Origin: an uncultured Prevotella sp.
GTDB lineage: Bacteria > Bacteroidota > Bacteroidia > Bacteroidales > Bacteroidaceae
NCBI GenBank assembly: GCA_900315955.1
Contig: ONBC01000047.1
Span: 1-34,570 of the forward strand
DNA: 34,570 bases
Reading direction: 5' to 3'
Positions within the stretch are counted from its first letter, which is position 1. The number at the start of each line of letters is the position of its first letter. Shown here piece after piece: positions 14,978-22,516 of this stretch. Both the position numbers and the translations under genes were made by a program. The notes beneath the pieces are model-generated. The model searched no databases. It saw nothing but the letters and a program-made list of their open reading frames with translations, and was not told where the DNA came from.

Positions 14978-16249
14978 ATGAAAAGAATCAAAGATAAAGT
15001 CAGCGAGGTCGAGAACATGGAGAATGCGCGTGCTGCTTATGATACATATTCGTATCAAAAGCATCACCGAGACTATGTGGAAAGATTTGATAAGAATCTT
15101 GAAAAGAATCTGCAGACAATTCTTGAATCTTTATCATCCGAGGAATGGACTCCAAAGGGCTACAAGCGCAAAATCATTTTTGAGAAGAAAAAGCGAATCC
15201 TTGCCAAGGCACCCATCGAGGACCATGTGGCAGAAGCCATTGCCATCAGGCCCTACGAGAAGGAGCTGTATGATTACTCTACATACAGAGCTCCAGCCGT
15301 AAAACCAGGCCTCGGTACGCACGCATTTGTGAGGATACTTCGGAATGAGCTATTCAAGGAAGAGCAGGAAGAAAATATGTATTATGTACCGCTCGATGCT
15401 CATCATTATTTCCCAAGGATGGACCATGGAATTCTCAAAAAAGAGATAGAGCGGAAAGTGAAGTCTGGGAAGCTCAGGAGAAATCTTTTCAAGGTTATCG
15501 ACAGTTATCCTCAAGGAACACCACTTGGCATTAAGGTGAGCCAAATTCTTGGTCAGATTTATCTCGCACGCTTTGATAGGCTGGCCATGAGATTCTTTGA
15601 CATCGGAGAGAATAAGGAAAAACTCGATTTCTGGACATCAAAATATATCGAAGGCAGAGTAGCGACTGCAACAGCGGATGACTATACGGATCTCTGCAAA
15701 GGCCCCCAATACTTGTCACATGTATTCCGAGGCTATGTCTATGAGGGCATACCGCATTATTTAAGATTTGTGGACAATATCATTATCCGGCACAAAGATA
15801 AGACTGCGCTGCATATCATCACACAATTATGTATCATGCACTTGTCACGTGATTGGCATATAGAAGTCAATAAAGACTATAATATCCGTCCGACATGGAT
15901 GGGGATAAGGGTATGCGGATATGTATTCTATCATGACAGAGTGCTGGTAGCCAAGCGCAACAAACAGAAACTTGCAAGGAAAGTGCATCTACTTCAAAAG
16001 AAAGGATACGATGAAGAAAGCATCAGGAGGAAATGCGCATCACAATTAGGGTATATCAAACATGTAAACTCAATACATCTCATCAAATCGTTAGGAATGG
16101 AAAAGACATTAGGTAAGATCATCCGCCGGCGGCGGGTGAAGGCTCCCTTTGAGGGATTAACAGCTGAAGACAAGGTTAAATTCTCCTCAATCTGTAATTA
16201 CGCAAGCGAAAAAACGGGGGGGGTAATTACGGCAACAAGATTTTGTTAA
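14978..16249 (+). CDS. DGR reverse transcriptase, 423 aa
   Basis: This enzyme copies the template RNA into adenine-mutagenised cDNA that replaces the VR. Finger motifs include KPGLGTHAFVRILRNEL (~107-125). Motif A is YYVPLDAHHYFPRMDH with catalytic Asp140. The DGR-type motif 4 is PQGTPLGIKVSQILGQIYLA, containing the GxxxSQ pattern typical of this RT class. Motif C reads LRFVDNIIIRHKD, with Asp266 followed by Asn267 instead of the second Asp of YxDD. A thumb-proximal WMGIRVCGYVFY (~300-315) follows. Length fits a DGR RT. Near the C-terminus the gene runs through eight G residues (16216-16223). The stop overlaps the TTG start of the next ORF. The gene looks AT-richer than the fibre genes, which suggests a separate history. 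Confidence 0.9.
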   Translation: MKRIKDKVSEVENMENARAAYDTYSYQKHHRDYVERFDKNLEKNLQTILESLSSEEWTPKGYKRKIIFEKKKRILAKAPIEDHVAEAIAIRPYEKELYDYSTYRAPAVKPGLGTHAFVRILRNELFKEEQEENMYYVPLDAHHYFPRMDHGILKKEIERKVKSGKLRRNLFKVIDSYPQGTPLGIKVSQILGQIYLARFDRLAMRFFDIGENKEKLDFWTSKYIEGRVATATADDYTDLCKGPQYLSHVFRGYVYEGIPHYLRFVDNIIIRHKDKTALHIITQLCIMHLSRDWHIEVNKDYNIRPTWMGIRVCGYVFYHDRVLVAKRNKQKLARKVHLLQKKGYDEESIRRKCASQLGYIKHVNSIHLIKSLGMEKTLGKIIRRRRVKAPFEGLTAEDKVKFSSICNYASEKTGGVITATRFC

Positions 16250-16614
16250 TTGATTATAAGGTAGTCAAAAGTAAAATCGAGAAGGAAAAGGTAACGACCA
16301 AAATTAAGGATGGTGAAGGGAATATGCAGGACGTAGTAAAGGAGGAAGCCAAAGACGCACTCACCATCCGATTCAAGAAGATCTTAAAGACATACACAGA
16401 CCAGGATACTGGAGAAGAGGTCTATGTGTGCGTTAAGAAGAAAGACGCTGAAGGACGTGACACAGCAGTTGATGCAGAGTACTACGCCTTCACCGGGTCA
16501 AAGATCCTTATCGACCAGGCCATCAATGACTTCACGAAAGAGGATCTACCATGTCCGACCGTCATACAACAGTTTGCGACGTCCAAAGGACAGACCTTCT
16601 TTAAATTCACATAA
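16243..16614 (+). CDS. Small ORF coupled to the RT, possible DGR accessory protein, 123 aa
   Basis: The frame opens after a stop at 16195 and has no ATG before residue 28. The likely start is TTG 16243, which overlaps the RT stop (TTGTTAA), or else translation arrives by frameshift at the G8 run. The protein is lysine/aspartate-rich and mixed alpha/beta: ILLIDYKVVKSKIEKEKV-type strand start, central RFKKILKTYTDQDTGEEVYV, and C-terminal FTGSKILIDQAINDFTKED, then VIQQFATSKGQTFFKFT. The small size and RT linkage suggest an accessory factor. It does not look like Avd, which is a four-helix bundle. It is the last gene before the terminator at 16618. The function is unknown. Confidence 0.65.
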   Translation: MLIDYKVVKSKIEKEKVTTKIKDGEGNMQDVVKEEAKDALTIRFKKILKTYTDQDTGEEVYVCVKKKDAEGRDTAVDAEYYAFTGSKILIDQAINDFTKEDLPCPTVIQQFATSKGQTFFKFT

Positions 16615-16617
16615 ACA

Positions 16618-16649
16618 AATCCCCGGCACGAATCCGTGTCGGGGATTTT
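16618..16649 (+). terminator. Rho-independent terminator after the DGR
   Basis: Arms of 13 nt (16618-16630 and 16635-16647) pair with one G-T wobble around an AATC loop, followed by TTT. It begins 4 nt after the stop at 16614 and closes the DGR transcription unit. Confidence 0.85.
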
Positions 16650-16688
16650 AATCTATCAAACGAGGAATTATTCAGGAATAATTGCGTA

Positions 16689-16720
16689 TTTTCAAGAACT
16701 TAGCACCTACATTATCTTTG
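16689..16720 (+). promoter_or_regulatory. Late-class promoter of the lysis/tape measure operon
   Basis: TTTTC at 16689-16693 (within CGTATTTTC) and TATCTTTG at 16713-16720 are 19 bp apart, as at 1085, 6906 and 34254. The holin ATG is at 16738, giving a leader of about 13 nt. Confidence 0.75.
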
Positions 16721-16737
16721 CGTAAAAAACGAAGATA

Positions 16738-17283
16738 ATGACCGAATCCATGTACGACATAGTTAAGAACACGATGATAAGCATCTTCCTTGCCGTGATT
16801 GCTTATCTCCGCCCACTACAAGGAGAACTGAGCTCCCTATTCTTGATTTTTTTTGCAAACTTCATTTTTGGCTATCTATCCGGAATGATAGCAAATAAGG
16901 AGGATTTTGAGTTTAAGAAAGCCGCTCGGTGCATTGGAGAGGCGACGGTATTCTTCGTCTTCTGTACATGCATCTACGCAATAGGGAAATTCAAAAGTCA
17001 AGAGCAAGGCGCTTTACAGTGCGTGAGTTATGTGACCTATGTGGTGATATACTTCTATGGGCTGAATATCATCAAGAACTGCAAGAAGATCTTCAAGAAA
17101 GGCTCTACGCCCTGGATGATCTTCGCATTCCTCTATTACGTACTGAGGTTTGAGTTCATCGAGAGAATTCCATATCTAAAATCTTATCTGAATACACAAG
17201 GCAATGAAGAAAGCATCAAAACAGCTGCTGGAGCATGTCAGACAGGCCGAGGGCCTGAGTCTGACAGCGTACAAAAAAAGTGA
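16738..17283 (+). CDS. Putative holin, 181 aa, multi-span membrane protein
   Basis: Hydrophobic segments are visible at ~10-26 (TMISIFLAVIAYLRPLQ), ~31-52 (LSSLFLIFFANFIFGYLSGM), ~62-82 (ATVFFVFCTCIYAIGKF), ~95-115 (VSYVTYVVIYFYGLNII) and ~125-140 (WMIFAFLYYVLRF). No signal peptide is seen. The position just upstream of an endolysin makes a holin the best reading; it would form the inner-membrane lesion that triggers lysis. Its last 26 codons (17204-17283) overlap the lysozyme gene in another frame and encode a polar, low-complexity tail, so the functional part may end earlier. An unrelated membrane protein cannot be excluded. Confidence 0.6.
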   Translation: MTESMYDIVKNTMISIFLAVIAYLRPLQGELSSLFLIFFANFIFGYLSGMIANKEDFEFKKAARCIGEATVFFVFCTCIYAIGKFKSQEQGALQCVSYVTYVVIYFYGLNIIKNCKKIFKKGSTPWMIFAFLYYVLRFEFIERIPYLKSYLNTQGNEESIKTAAGACQTGRGPESDSVQKK

Positions 17284-17632
17284 TGACACGTGGACAATAG
17301 GTTATGGCCACACCAAAGGCGTGAGGCAATATGACCGAATCAGTAAGAGTGAGGCGGAGCGCTACCTGCTGAGTGACCTCGCTCCCATCGAGAAATTCCT
17401 GTCAGCGGTTCCACAGGTGAAGACGCAAGGGCAGTTCGACGCCCTCGCTGACTTCGCCTTTAACCTCGGGCTCGGTAGGTTGAAGGGCTCTACGCTCTTC
17501 AAATACGTCAAGGCGGGGCGTCCGGTGGCAGAGGTACAGACTCAGTTCCGGCGATGGATATATTGTAACAACAAAGTCCTCGACGGACTTGTGAAACGTA
17601 GAGAGTGGGAGGCCCGGAGATATGCGCAGTAA
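17204..17632 (+). CDS. GH24-type phage lysozyme (endolysin), 142 aa
   Basis: This muramidase cleaves the N-acetylmuramic acid/N-acetylglucosamine bond of peptidoglycan. The N-terminus shows the GH24 active-site order: Glu15 in VRQAEGLSLTAYKKSDD, an aspartate ~9-10 residues further, and TIGYGHT with the conserved Thr. The rest follows the family pattern: NLGLGRLKGSTLFKYV and a final LVKRREWEARRY, close to the classic GLxxRRxxE end. Length (142 aa) is slightly shorter than T4 lysozyme. No signal peptide is visible, so export should depend on the holin. The start at 17204 overlaps the holin frame by 80 nt, and the stop overlaps the spanin gene by 11 nt. Confidence 0.9.
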   Translation: MKKASKQLLEHVRQAEGLSLTAYKKSDDTWTIGYGHTKGVRQYDRISKSEAERYLLSDLAPIEKFLSAVPQVKTQGQFDALADFAFNLGLGRLKGSTLFKYVKAGRPVAEVQTQFRRWIYCNNKVLDGLVKRREWEARRYAQ

Positions 17633-18122
17633 ATTTCACTTTGATATATGGGAGGCTTATGACAAAGTGGTCATCGGCCTGTTCCTCATAGGACTGATAG
17701 CGCTGCTCTTCTCCTCATGCCCCTCGAAGAAGGTCATCGTTCCGGAGGTGCACGAGCGCACCATCCTTCAGCATGATACAATATATCATAGGGATAGCGT
17801 GGTATCGAACAACACAACCATCATACAGCAGGCTGACTCTGCTATGATGGCAAGATACGGCGTGCGTATCAGCAGAATGGATAAAGCATGGCTCGTGAAA
17901 CAGGATCAGGACACACGCAGCGCTTCAACGGTTCGCTTCATCATGCGGAAAGACAGCATCGTACATGATTCCATCCCGCAGTATGTGCCAAAGAATGTAT
18001 ATGTCGAGAAGGAGGAGCCATGGTACGAGAAGGTGCTGGTTTTCCTTGGGATATGCGACGTGGCGGTTGCGCTGATTTGGGCTTATTGTAAATTATCTGA
18101 AAGAGCAAGAAAAATAAAATAA
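17622..18122 (+). CDS. Candidate unimolecular spanin, 166 aa
   Basis: The protein has a hydrophobic N-terminal segment (~16-32, VVIGLFLIGLIALLF) ending in FSSC with Cys33, a Bacteroidetes-style lipobox. A ~100-residue periplasmic-looking domain follows. A second hydrophobic segment (~138-155, VLVFLGICDVAVALIWAY) lies near the C-terminus, followed by a basic tail. A lipidated N-terminus plus a C-terminal transmembrane helix is the plan of u-spanins, which fuse outer and inner membranes at the end of lysis. The gene lies directly after the lysozyme (11-nt overlap) and before the tape measure gene. No sequence family was recognised; the call is from topology and context. Confidence 0.6.
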   Translation: MRSKFHFDIWEAYDKVVIGLFLIGLIALLFSSCPSKKVIVPEVHERTILQHDTIYHRDSVVSNNTTIIQQADSAMMARYGVRISRMDKAWLVKQDQDTRSASTVRFIMRKDSIVHDSIPQYVPKNVYVEKEEPWYEKVLVFLGICDVAVALIWAYCKLSERARKIK

Positions 18123-18125
18123 ATT

Positions 18126-21100
18126 ATGCCTGGTAATACGGAGAAATTTCGTGCGGAGATTGAGCTGAACTCACGTCAGGCTCAATCTGAGTTGAAAAAG
18201 CTGGAGGAGCAGCAGAAGCGATTGAAGGAGCAGCAGAAGGCTCTTTATGCATCGTCCTCTGCTAAGAACCATCAGCTGGCCGCTGACATGCAGACGGACA
18301 TTGATAGCGTTTCCTCGAAGATTAGGGAGCAGAAGAAGTATATCAATGGGCTTTCGACGTCAGTCAAAGACCTCTCGCAGGCGAGTTATAAAGAGCTATC
18401 CCAAACGGTGCGTGCGCTCAACAAAGAGCTGCGCTCTGGCAACGTGGCACGGAACTCAAAGGAATACAAGGCACTTGCCGACCGTGTCAAGGCCTGCCGC
18501 ACCGAAATGCAGAGAATGAACGAGGCAACAAGGGAGCAGCCAAGTGCCTTCGGCAAGATCGCTGATAAGCTCAACCGCTACCAGACGGCACTCGCGGGTG
18601 TGGCGGCAAGTATCGCTGGCATCACTATGACCATCCGAAACTCGGTGCAGGACTATGCCGAGATGGACGAACAAATGGTGGACGTGCAGAAATACACGGG
18701 GATGGCGAAAGACCAGGTGGTGGCTCTCAACGAGGAGTTCAAGAAGATAAACACACGCACTGGACGGGACCAGCTGAACCAGCTGGCAGGTGCCGCCGGC
18801 CGGCTCGGTATCGGCTCGCAGAAAGGGGCAAAAGACTTTGTCGACGCAGCCGACAAGATCAACGTAGCCCTCGGCGATGACCTCGGTGACGATGCCGTGG
18901 CGCAGATAGGTAAGATGGCCATGGCCTTTGGCGAGGATGACAAACATGGATTGAACAAGGCTATGCTGATGACAGGCTCGTGCATCAACGAGCTGTCGCA
19001 GTCGTCGTCAGCCAGTGGCGGTTATCTCGTGGAGTTCGCTGCCCGTATGGCGGGCGTGGCCAAACAGGCAGGGATGACAATACCACAGATTATGAGCTTC
19101 GGTTCCGTCCTCGACCAGAACATGCAGGAGGTGGAGGTGTCGGCCACTTCGCTCAACCAGCTGATTACGGCCATGTTCAAGGAGCCGGCAAAATTCGCAC
19201 AGCTCGCAGGCGTGGACGTGAAGAAGTTCACGACCATGCTGAAGACCGATGCCAACCAAGCCCTGCTCCAGTTCTTTGCCACGATGAAGGGGAAGGGCGG
19301 ATTTGATAAGCTCGCTCCTATGTTCGACGAGATGGGACTTAGCGGAAGCCGTGCCGTGCAGGTGTTGTCGGTATTGGCCAATAAGCTCGGTGACGTGGTG
19401 ACCGCAGAGAACACGGCAAATGCGGCATACGCATCCGGGAAGTCGGTGATGGATGAGTTTAACCGTGCAAACGAGAGCGCACAGGCACAGCTGGACAAGG
19501 CAAAGAAACACTTCAAGGACCTGAGCATAGAGCTCGGCGAGCAGCTCATGCCAGTGGTGAAATATACCATCACGGGGGCATCGGCACTTGTGCACGCACT
19601 CGCAGTCATTGTACCATGGCTGAAGAATAACATCGGTATGATTGCAAAGCTGGCCATTGTCATAGGCTCATACTCTGTGGCCACGAAGATTGCGGCCAAC
19701 TGGACGAAGATCATGACCGTATGGCAGGCACGCAAGACCATCCTCGACAAGGCGGAGGTGGCATGGAACAAAGCCAAAACCATTGCCATCGGACTGTATA
19801 CCCTGGCCGTAGGTGCTCTGCAGAAGGATACCGTGGCACTGACCGTGGCGCAGACGGAACTTAATGCAGTGACCAAGGCCAATCCATGGGGATTGTTGGC
19901 CTCGGTACTTGCAACGGTAGCCGTCGGCATCGTTAGCCTGATTGGATATTTCAGCAACCTGAGCAAAGAGGAGAAAGCAGCTGCCAATGCTGCCAATCTG
20001 TATAATCAGAAAAAGCAGATAATGGCGGAAATCGACAAACAGGCAAATGAAGACACAGCAGAGCAGATAACAAAGCTGAAGCAATTGGAGCGCATCGTCG
20101 AGGACAACAACCTGAAGCTGGAAGACCGGCAAAAGGCGCTCACTCAGTTGAAGAAGATGGTGCCATCGTACCATGGTACGCTGACACGAGAAGGCAAGCT
20201 CATCAACAACAATGTGTCCGCGCTGCAAGCCTATTGCAACAACCTCATAGCAGCAGCAAGGGCACAGGCTGCCTTTAACAAGATAGTAACCTTGCAGAGC
20301 AGTACGCTGAACCATCAGACGATGTTAAAGGCTCGCCAAGGCAATATGCAGTTCTATCAGCAGCAGATGGCTGCCAACGGTTTCAATGATGAGACCGACC
20401 AGATCATGGGTTCTACATTCCGAGGACAATATTGGATCAGACGACAAAACAAGAATGGCACTATCTCGGACGTAGAGATCACCAAGAAGCAATACGAGCA
20501 GATTAAGCAGGCGCAGGAGATGGTGGCTTGGAACAAGACACGTATCAACCAGGAGCAGACAATCATAAAAAATAATGAGACGATCTCCAAAGAGTTGGAA
20601 AAGCAGGTAAGAAAGAATTCTAATCTGCTGGACTCTCCGGGGAATACAGATATCAAGGAGCCCAAGGGCGGGACTTCGACATATACAGACCCAAAGAAGA
20701 CAAAAGCAGCCGCAAGAGCAGCTGCCAAAGCTGAGCGTGAGCAGCGGCAAAGACAGCGTTCCGCTGAGAAGGCACGCAAGGAGGCCTTAAAGAAAGAAGT
20801 TGACGAGGTCAAGGCGAACTACTCCGAACAGCTCGCTATCGCCATGACAGCCTACTCGAAAGGTGACATCGCTTACTCTTCCTATATCAAGACAAGGCAT
20901 GATGCTGCTGTCGCCTACTACGACAAGCTGAAAGTGATATATGGAGCAAACTCAGATGATTACAAGAAGCTGCTCGATGGGCGTGCCAAAGCTGATCAGG
21001 ATTATCAGGAACAGCTCAATGATATCCAACGTCAGGACATGGAGCTAGACCATCTACGGAGGGAGGAATCTTTTCGCAAGCAATATTACGACAAGACAAA

Positions 21101-22508
21101 TGCCATGGCCTATCAGAACGAGCGTCTGCTGGATGAGAACCTCTTCCAGGAGAAGATACGGTACATCCAACAGCAGCAGGCGCTCTATAGCGTGGGGTCG
21201 AAAGAATGGCACGGGCTGGAACTGCAGCGCACGAAGGAAGAGGCTGAGCACAGGATGCAGATGCAGGAAGACTTTGAAAAACGGCTGCTGGAATACCGCA
21301 AGGAGATGGGAAAGACTAACCTCGCCGAGCAGGAAATCCTCGAGAAGGAAGGTATCACGCGGATGTTTGGTGTGCTGAAAGAGACCGGGCAGATGACACA
21401 AGAGGAATATGATGCCATCATAGAGCACATTAAGAATAAATATAAGGATCTGCGCGCTGAGCAGAACTCTGACAAGTTTCTGCGCCAGCAAGGTGCCGAC
21501 GCGCTGCAAAAAGCCAAGGGTAGGGCTAACGTCGACGATGACAATAGCATATATAACAATGATAATCCGGCTATCTCCACATTCGCAGCTTTCGACGCAG
21601 TAAAACAGCAGCAGACAGTCAATGAGAAGCTGACGGAGCTCTATAATAACGATGAGATTACTTTCGCGCAGTATCAGGAAGCAAAAAAGCAGCTCAGTCA
21701 GGAAACGGCGGATAAAATGATCGCCGCCGCACAGGCAGCCTTTAGTGGCATCAGCAATCTCATGGGCACGGCTTCGTCCTACGCTCAGGCGTGCAGCGAC
21801 TTGGAGACGGCAAAGATCTCGGCCAACTATCAAAAGCAGATAGACGCGGCGGGGAACAACTCGAAGAAGAAGGAACGCCTCGAAAAGAAGCGGGATAAGG
21901 AGCTGGCCAAGGTCAAGACGAAAGCCAACAAGAAAGCCATGAAGATAGAGATCGCCCAGGCGCTCGCCTCCACGGCTCTCGCTGCCATCAATGCCTATGC
22001 GTCAGGTTCTAAGATAAACGTGTGGCTCGGACCCGTAGCAGCTGCCATGGCCACCGCTGCCGGCATGATGCAGATCGCCACCATCAAGAAACAGCACCAG
22101 GCAGAGGAAGCCGGCTATTATGTCGGCGGATTCACAGGCGGCAAGGACTACCATAAGAAGGCCGGCGTCGTGCATGAAGGTGAGTTCGTGGCTAACCACG
22201 AGGCGGTGAACAACAGCAAACTCCGTCCTGTCTTCTCGCTCATCGACGAAGCGCAGAAAAATAATCGCGTTGCGTCATTAACAGCAGATGATGTGACTCG
22301 TTCGTTGGGCAATGGGGGCAGCGCTGCCATCGCATATGCTCCGCAGGTCAACGTCACGACTGACAACAGCGACATCGCAGGGACGCTACAAAAGGCAAAC
22401 GAGACCCTCGAAAAACTCGGGGCTGCCATCGATGACGGCATTGACGTGTCGATGGAGAAATTCAAAAGAGCGGAGAGACACTGGAACCATCTGCAAAACA
22501 ATAAATAA
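18126..22508 (+). CDS. Phage tail tape measure protein (TP901-like), 1460 aa
   Basis: This protein sets tail length and is ejected with DNA. The N-terminal ~130 residues are coiled coil rich in Glu/Lys/Gln. The TP901-type core follows at ~185-330, with DEQMVDVQKYTGMAKDQVVA, GRDQLNQLAGAAGRLGIGSQ and a helical MTGSCINELSQSSSASGG stretch. Hydrophobic segments occur at ~480-530 and ~585-610 (NPWGLLASVLATVAVGIVSL). A long Lys/Gln/Glu-rich coiled region spans ~850-1180, and a second hydrophobic segment with AAINAYASGSKINVWLGPVA lies at ~1285-1320. At the usual ~1.5 angstrom per residue the tail would be near 220 nm. The start ATG 18126 follows the spanin stop by 3 nt. Confidence 0.9.
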   Translation: MPGNTEKFRAEIELNSRQAQSELKKLEEQQKRLKEQQKALYASSSAKNHQLAADMQTDIDSVSSKIREQKKYINGLSTSVKDLSQASYKELSQTVRALNKELRSGNVARNSKEYKALADRVKACRTEMQRMNEATREQPSAFGKIADKLNRYQTALAGVAASIAGITMTIRNSVQDYAEMDEQMVDVQKYTGMAKDQVVALNEEFKKINTRTGRDQLNQLAGAAGRLGIGSQKGAKDFVDAADKINVALGDDLGDDAVAQIGKMAMAFGEDDKHGLNKAMLMTGSCINELSQSSSASGGYLVEFAARMAGVAKQAGMTIPQIMSFGSVLDQNMQEVEVSATSLNQLITAMFKEPAKFAQLAGVDVKKFTTMLKTDANQALLQFFATMKGKGGFDKLAPMFDEMGLSGSRAVQVLSVLANKLGDVVTAENTANAAYASGKSVMDEFNRANESAQAQLDKAKKHFKDLSIELGEQLMPVVKYTITGASALVHALAVIVPWLKNNIGMIAKLAIVIGSYSVATKIAANWTKIMTVWQARKTILDKAEVAWNKAKTIAIGLYTLAVGALQKDTVALTVAQTELNAVTKANPWGLLASVLATVAVGIVSLIGYFSNLSKEEKAAANAANLYNQKKQIMAEIDKQANEDTAEQITKLKQLERIVEDNNLKLEDRQKALTQLKKMVPSYHGTLTREGKLINNNVSALQAYCNNLIAAARAQAAFNKIVTLQSSTLNHQTMLKARQGNMQFYQQQMAANGFNDETDQIMGSTFRGQYWIRRQNKNGTISDVEITKKQYEQIKQAQEMVAWNKTRINQEQTIIKNNETISKELEKQVRKNSNLLDSPGNTDIKEPKGGTSTYTDPKKTKAAARAAAKAEREQRQRQRSAEKARKEALKKEVDEVKANYSEQLAIAMTAYSKGDIAYSSYIKTRHDAAVAYYDKLKVIYGANSDDYKKLLDGRAKADQDYQEQLNDIQRQDMELDHLRREESFRKQYYDKTNAMAYQNERLLDENLFQEKIRYIQQQQALYSVGSKEWHGLELQRTKEEAEHRMQMQEDFEKRLLEYRKEMGKTNLAEQEILEKEGITRMFGVLKETGQMTQEEYDAIIEHIKNKYKDLRAEQNSDKFLRQQGADALQKAKGRANVDDDNSIYNNDNPAISTFAAFDAVKQQQTVNEKLTELYNNDEITFAQYQEAKKQLSQETADKMIAAAQAAFSGISNLMGTASSYAQACSDLETAKISANYQKQIDAAGNNSKKKERLEKKRDKELAKVKTKANKKAMKIEIAQALASTALAAINAYASGSKINVWLGPVAAAMATAAGMMQIATIKKQHQAEEAGYYVGGFTGGKDYHKKAGVVHEGEFVANHEAVNNSKLRPVFSLIDEAQKNNRVASLTADDVTRSLGNGGSAAIAYAPQVNVTTDNSDIAGTLQKANETLEKLGAAIDDGIDVSMEKFKRAERHWNHLQNNK

Positions 22509-22516
22509 GATACGCT

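Noticed and set aside
19022-19996. A 324-aa minus-strand ORF within the tape measure gene
   Set aside because: It lies opposite a well-supported gene and has the biased composition of a shadow frame.
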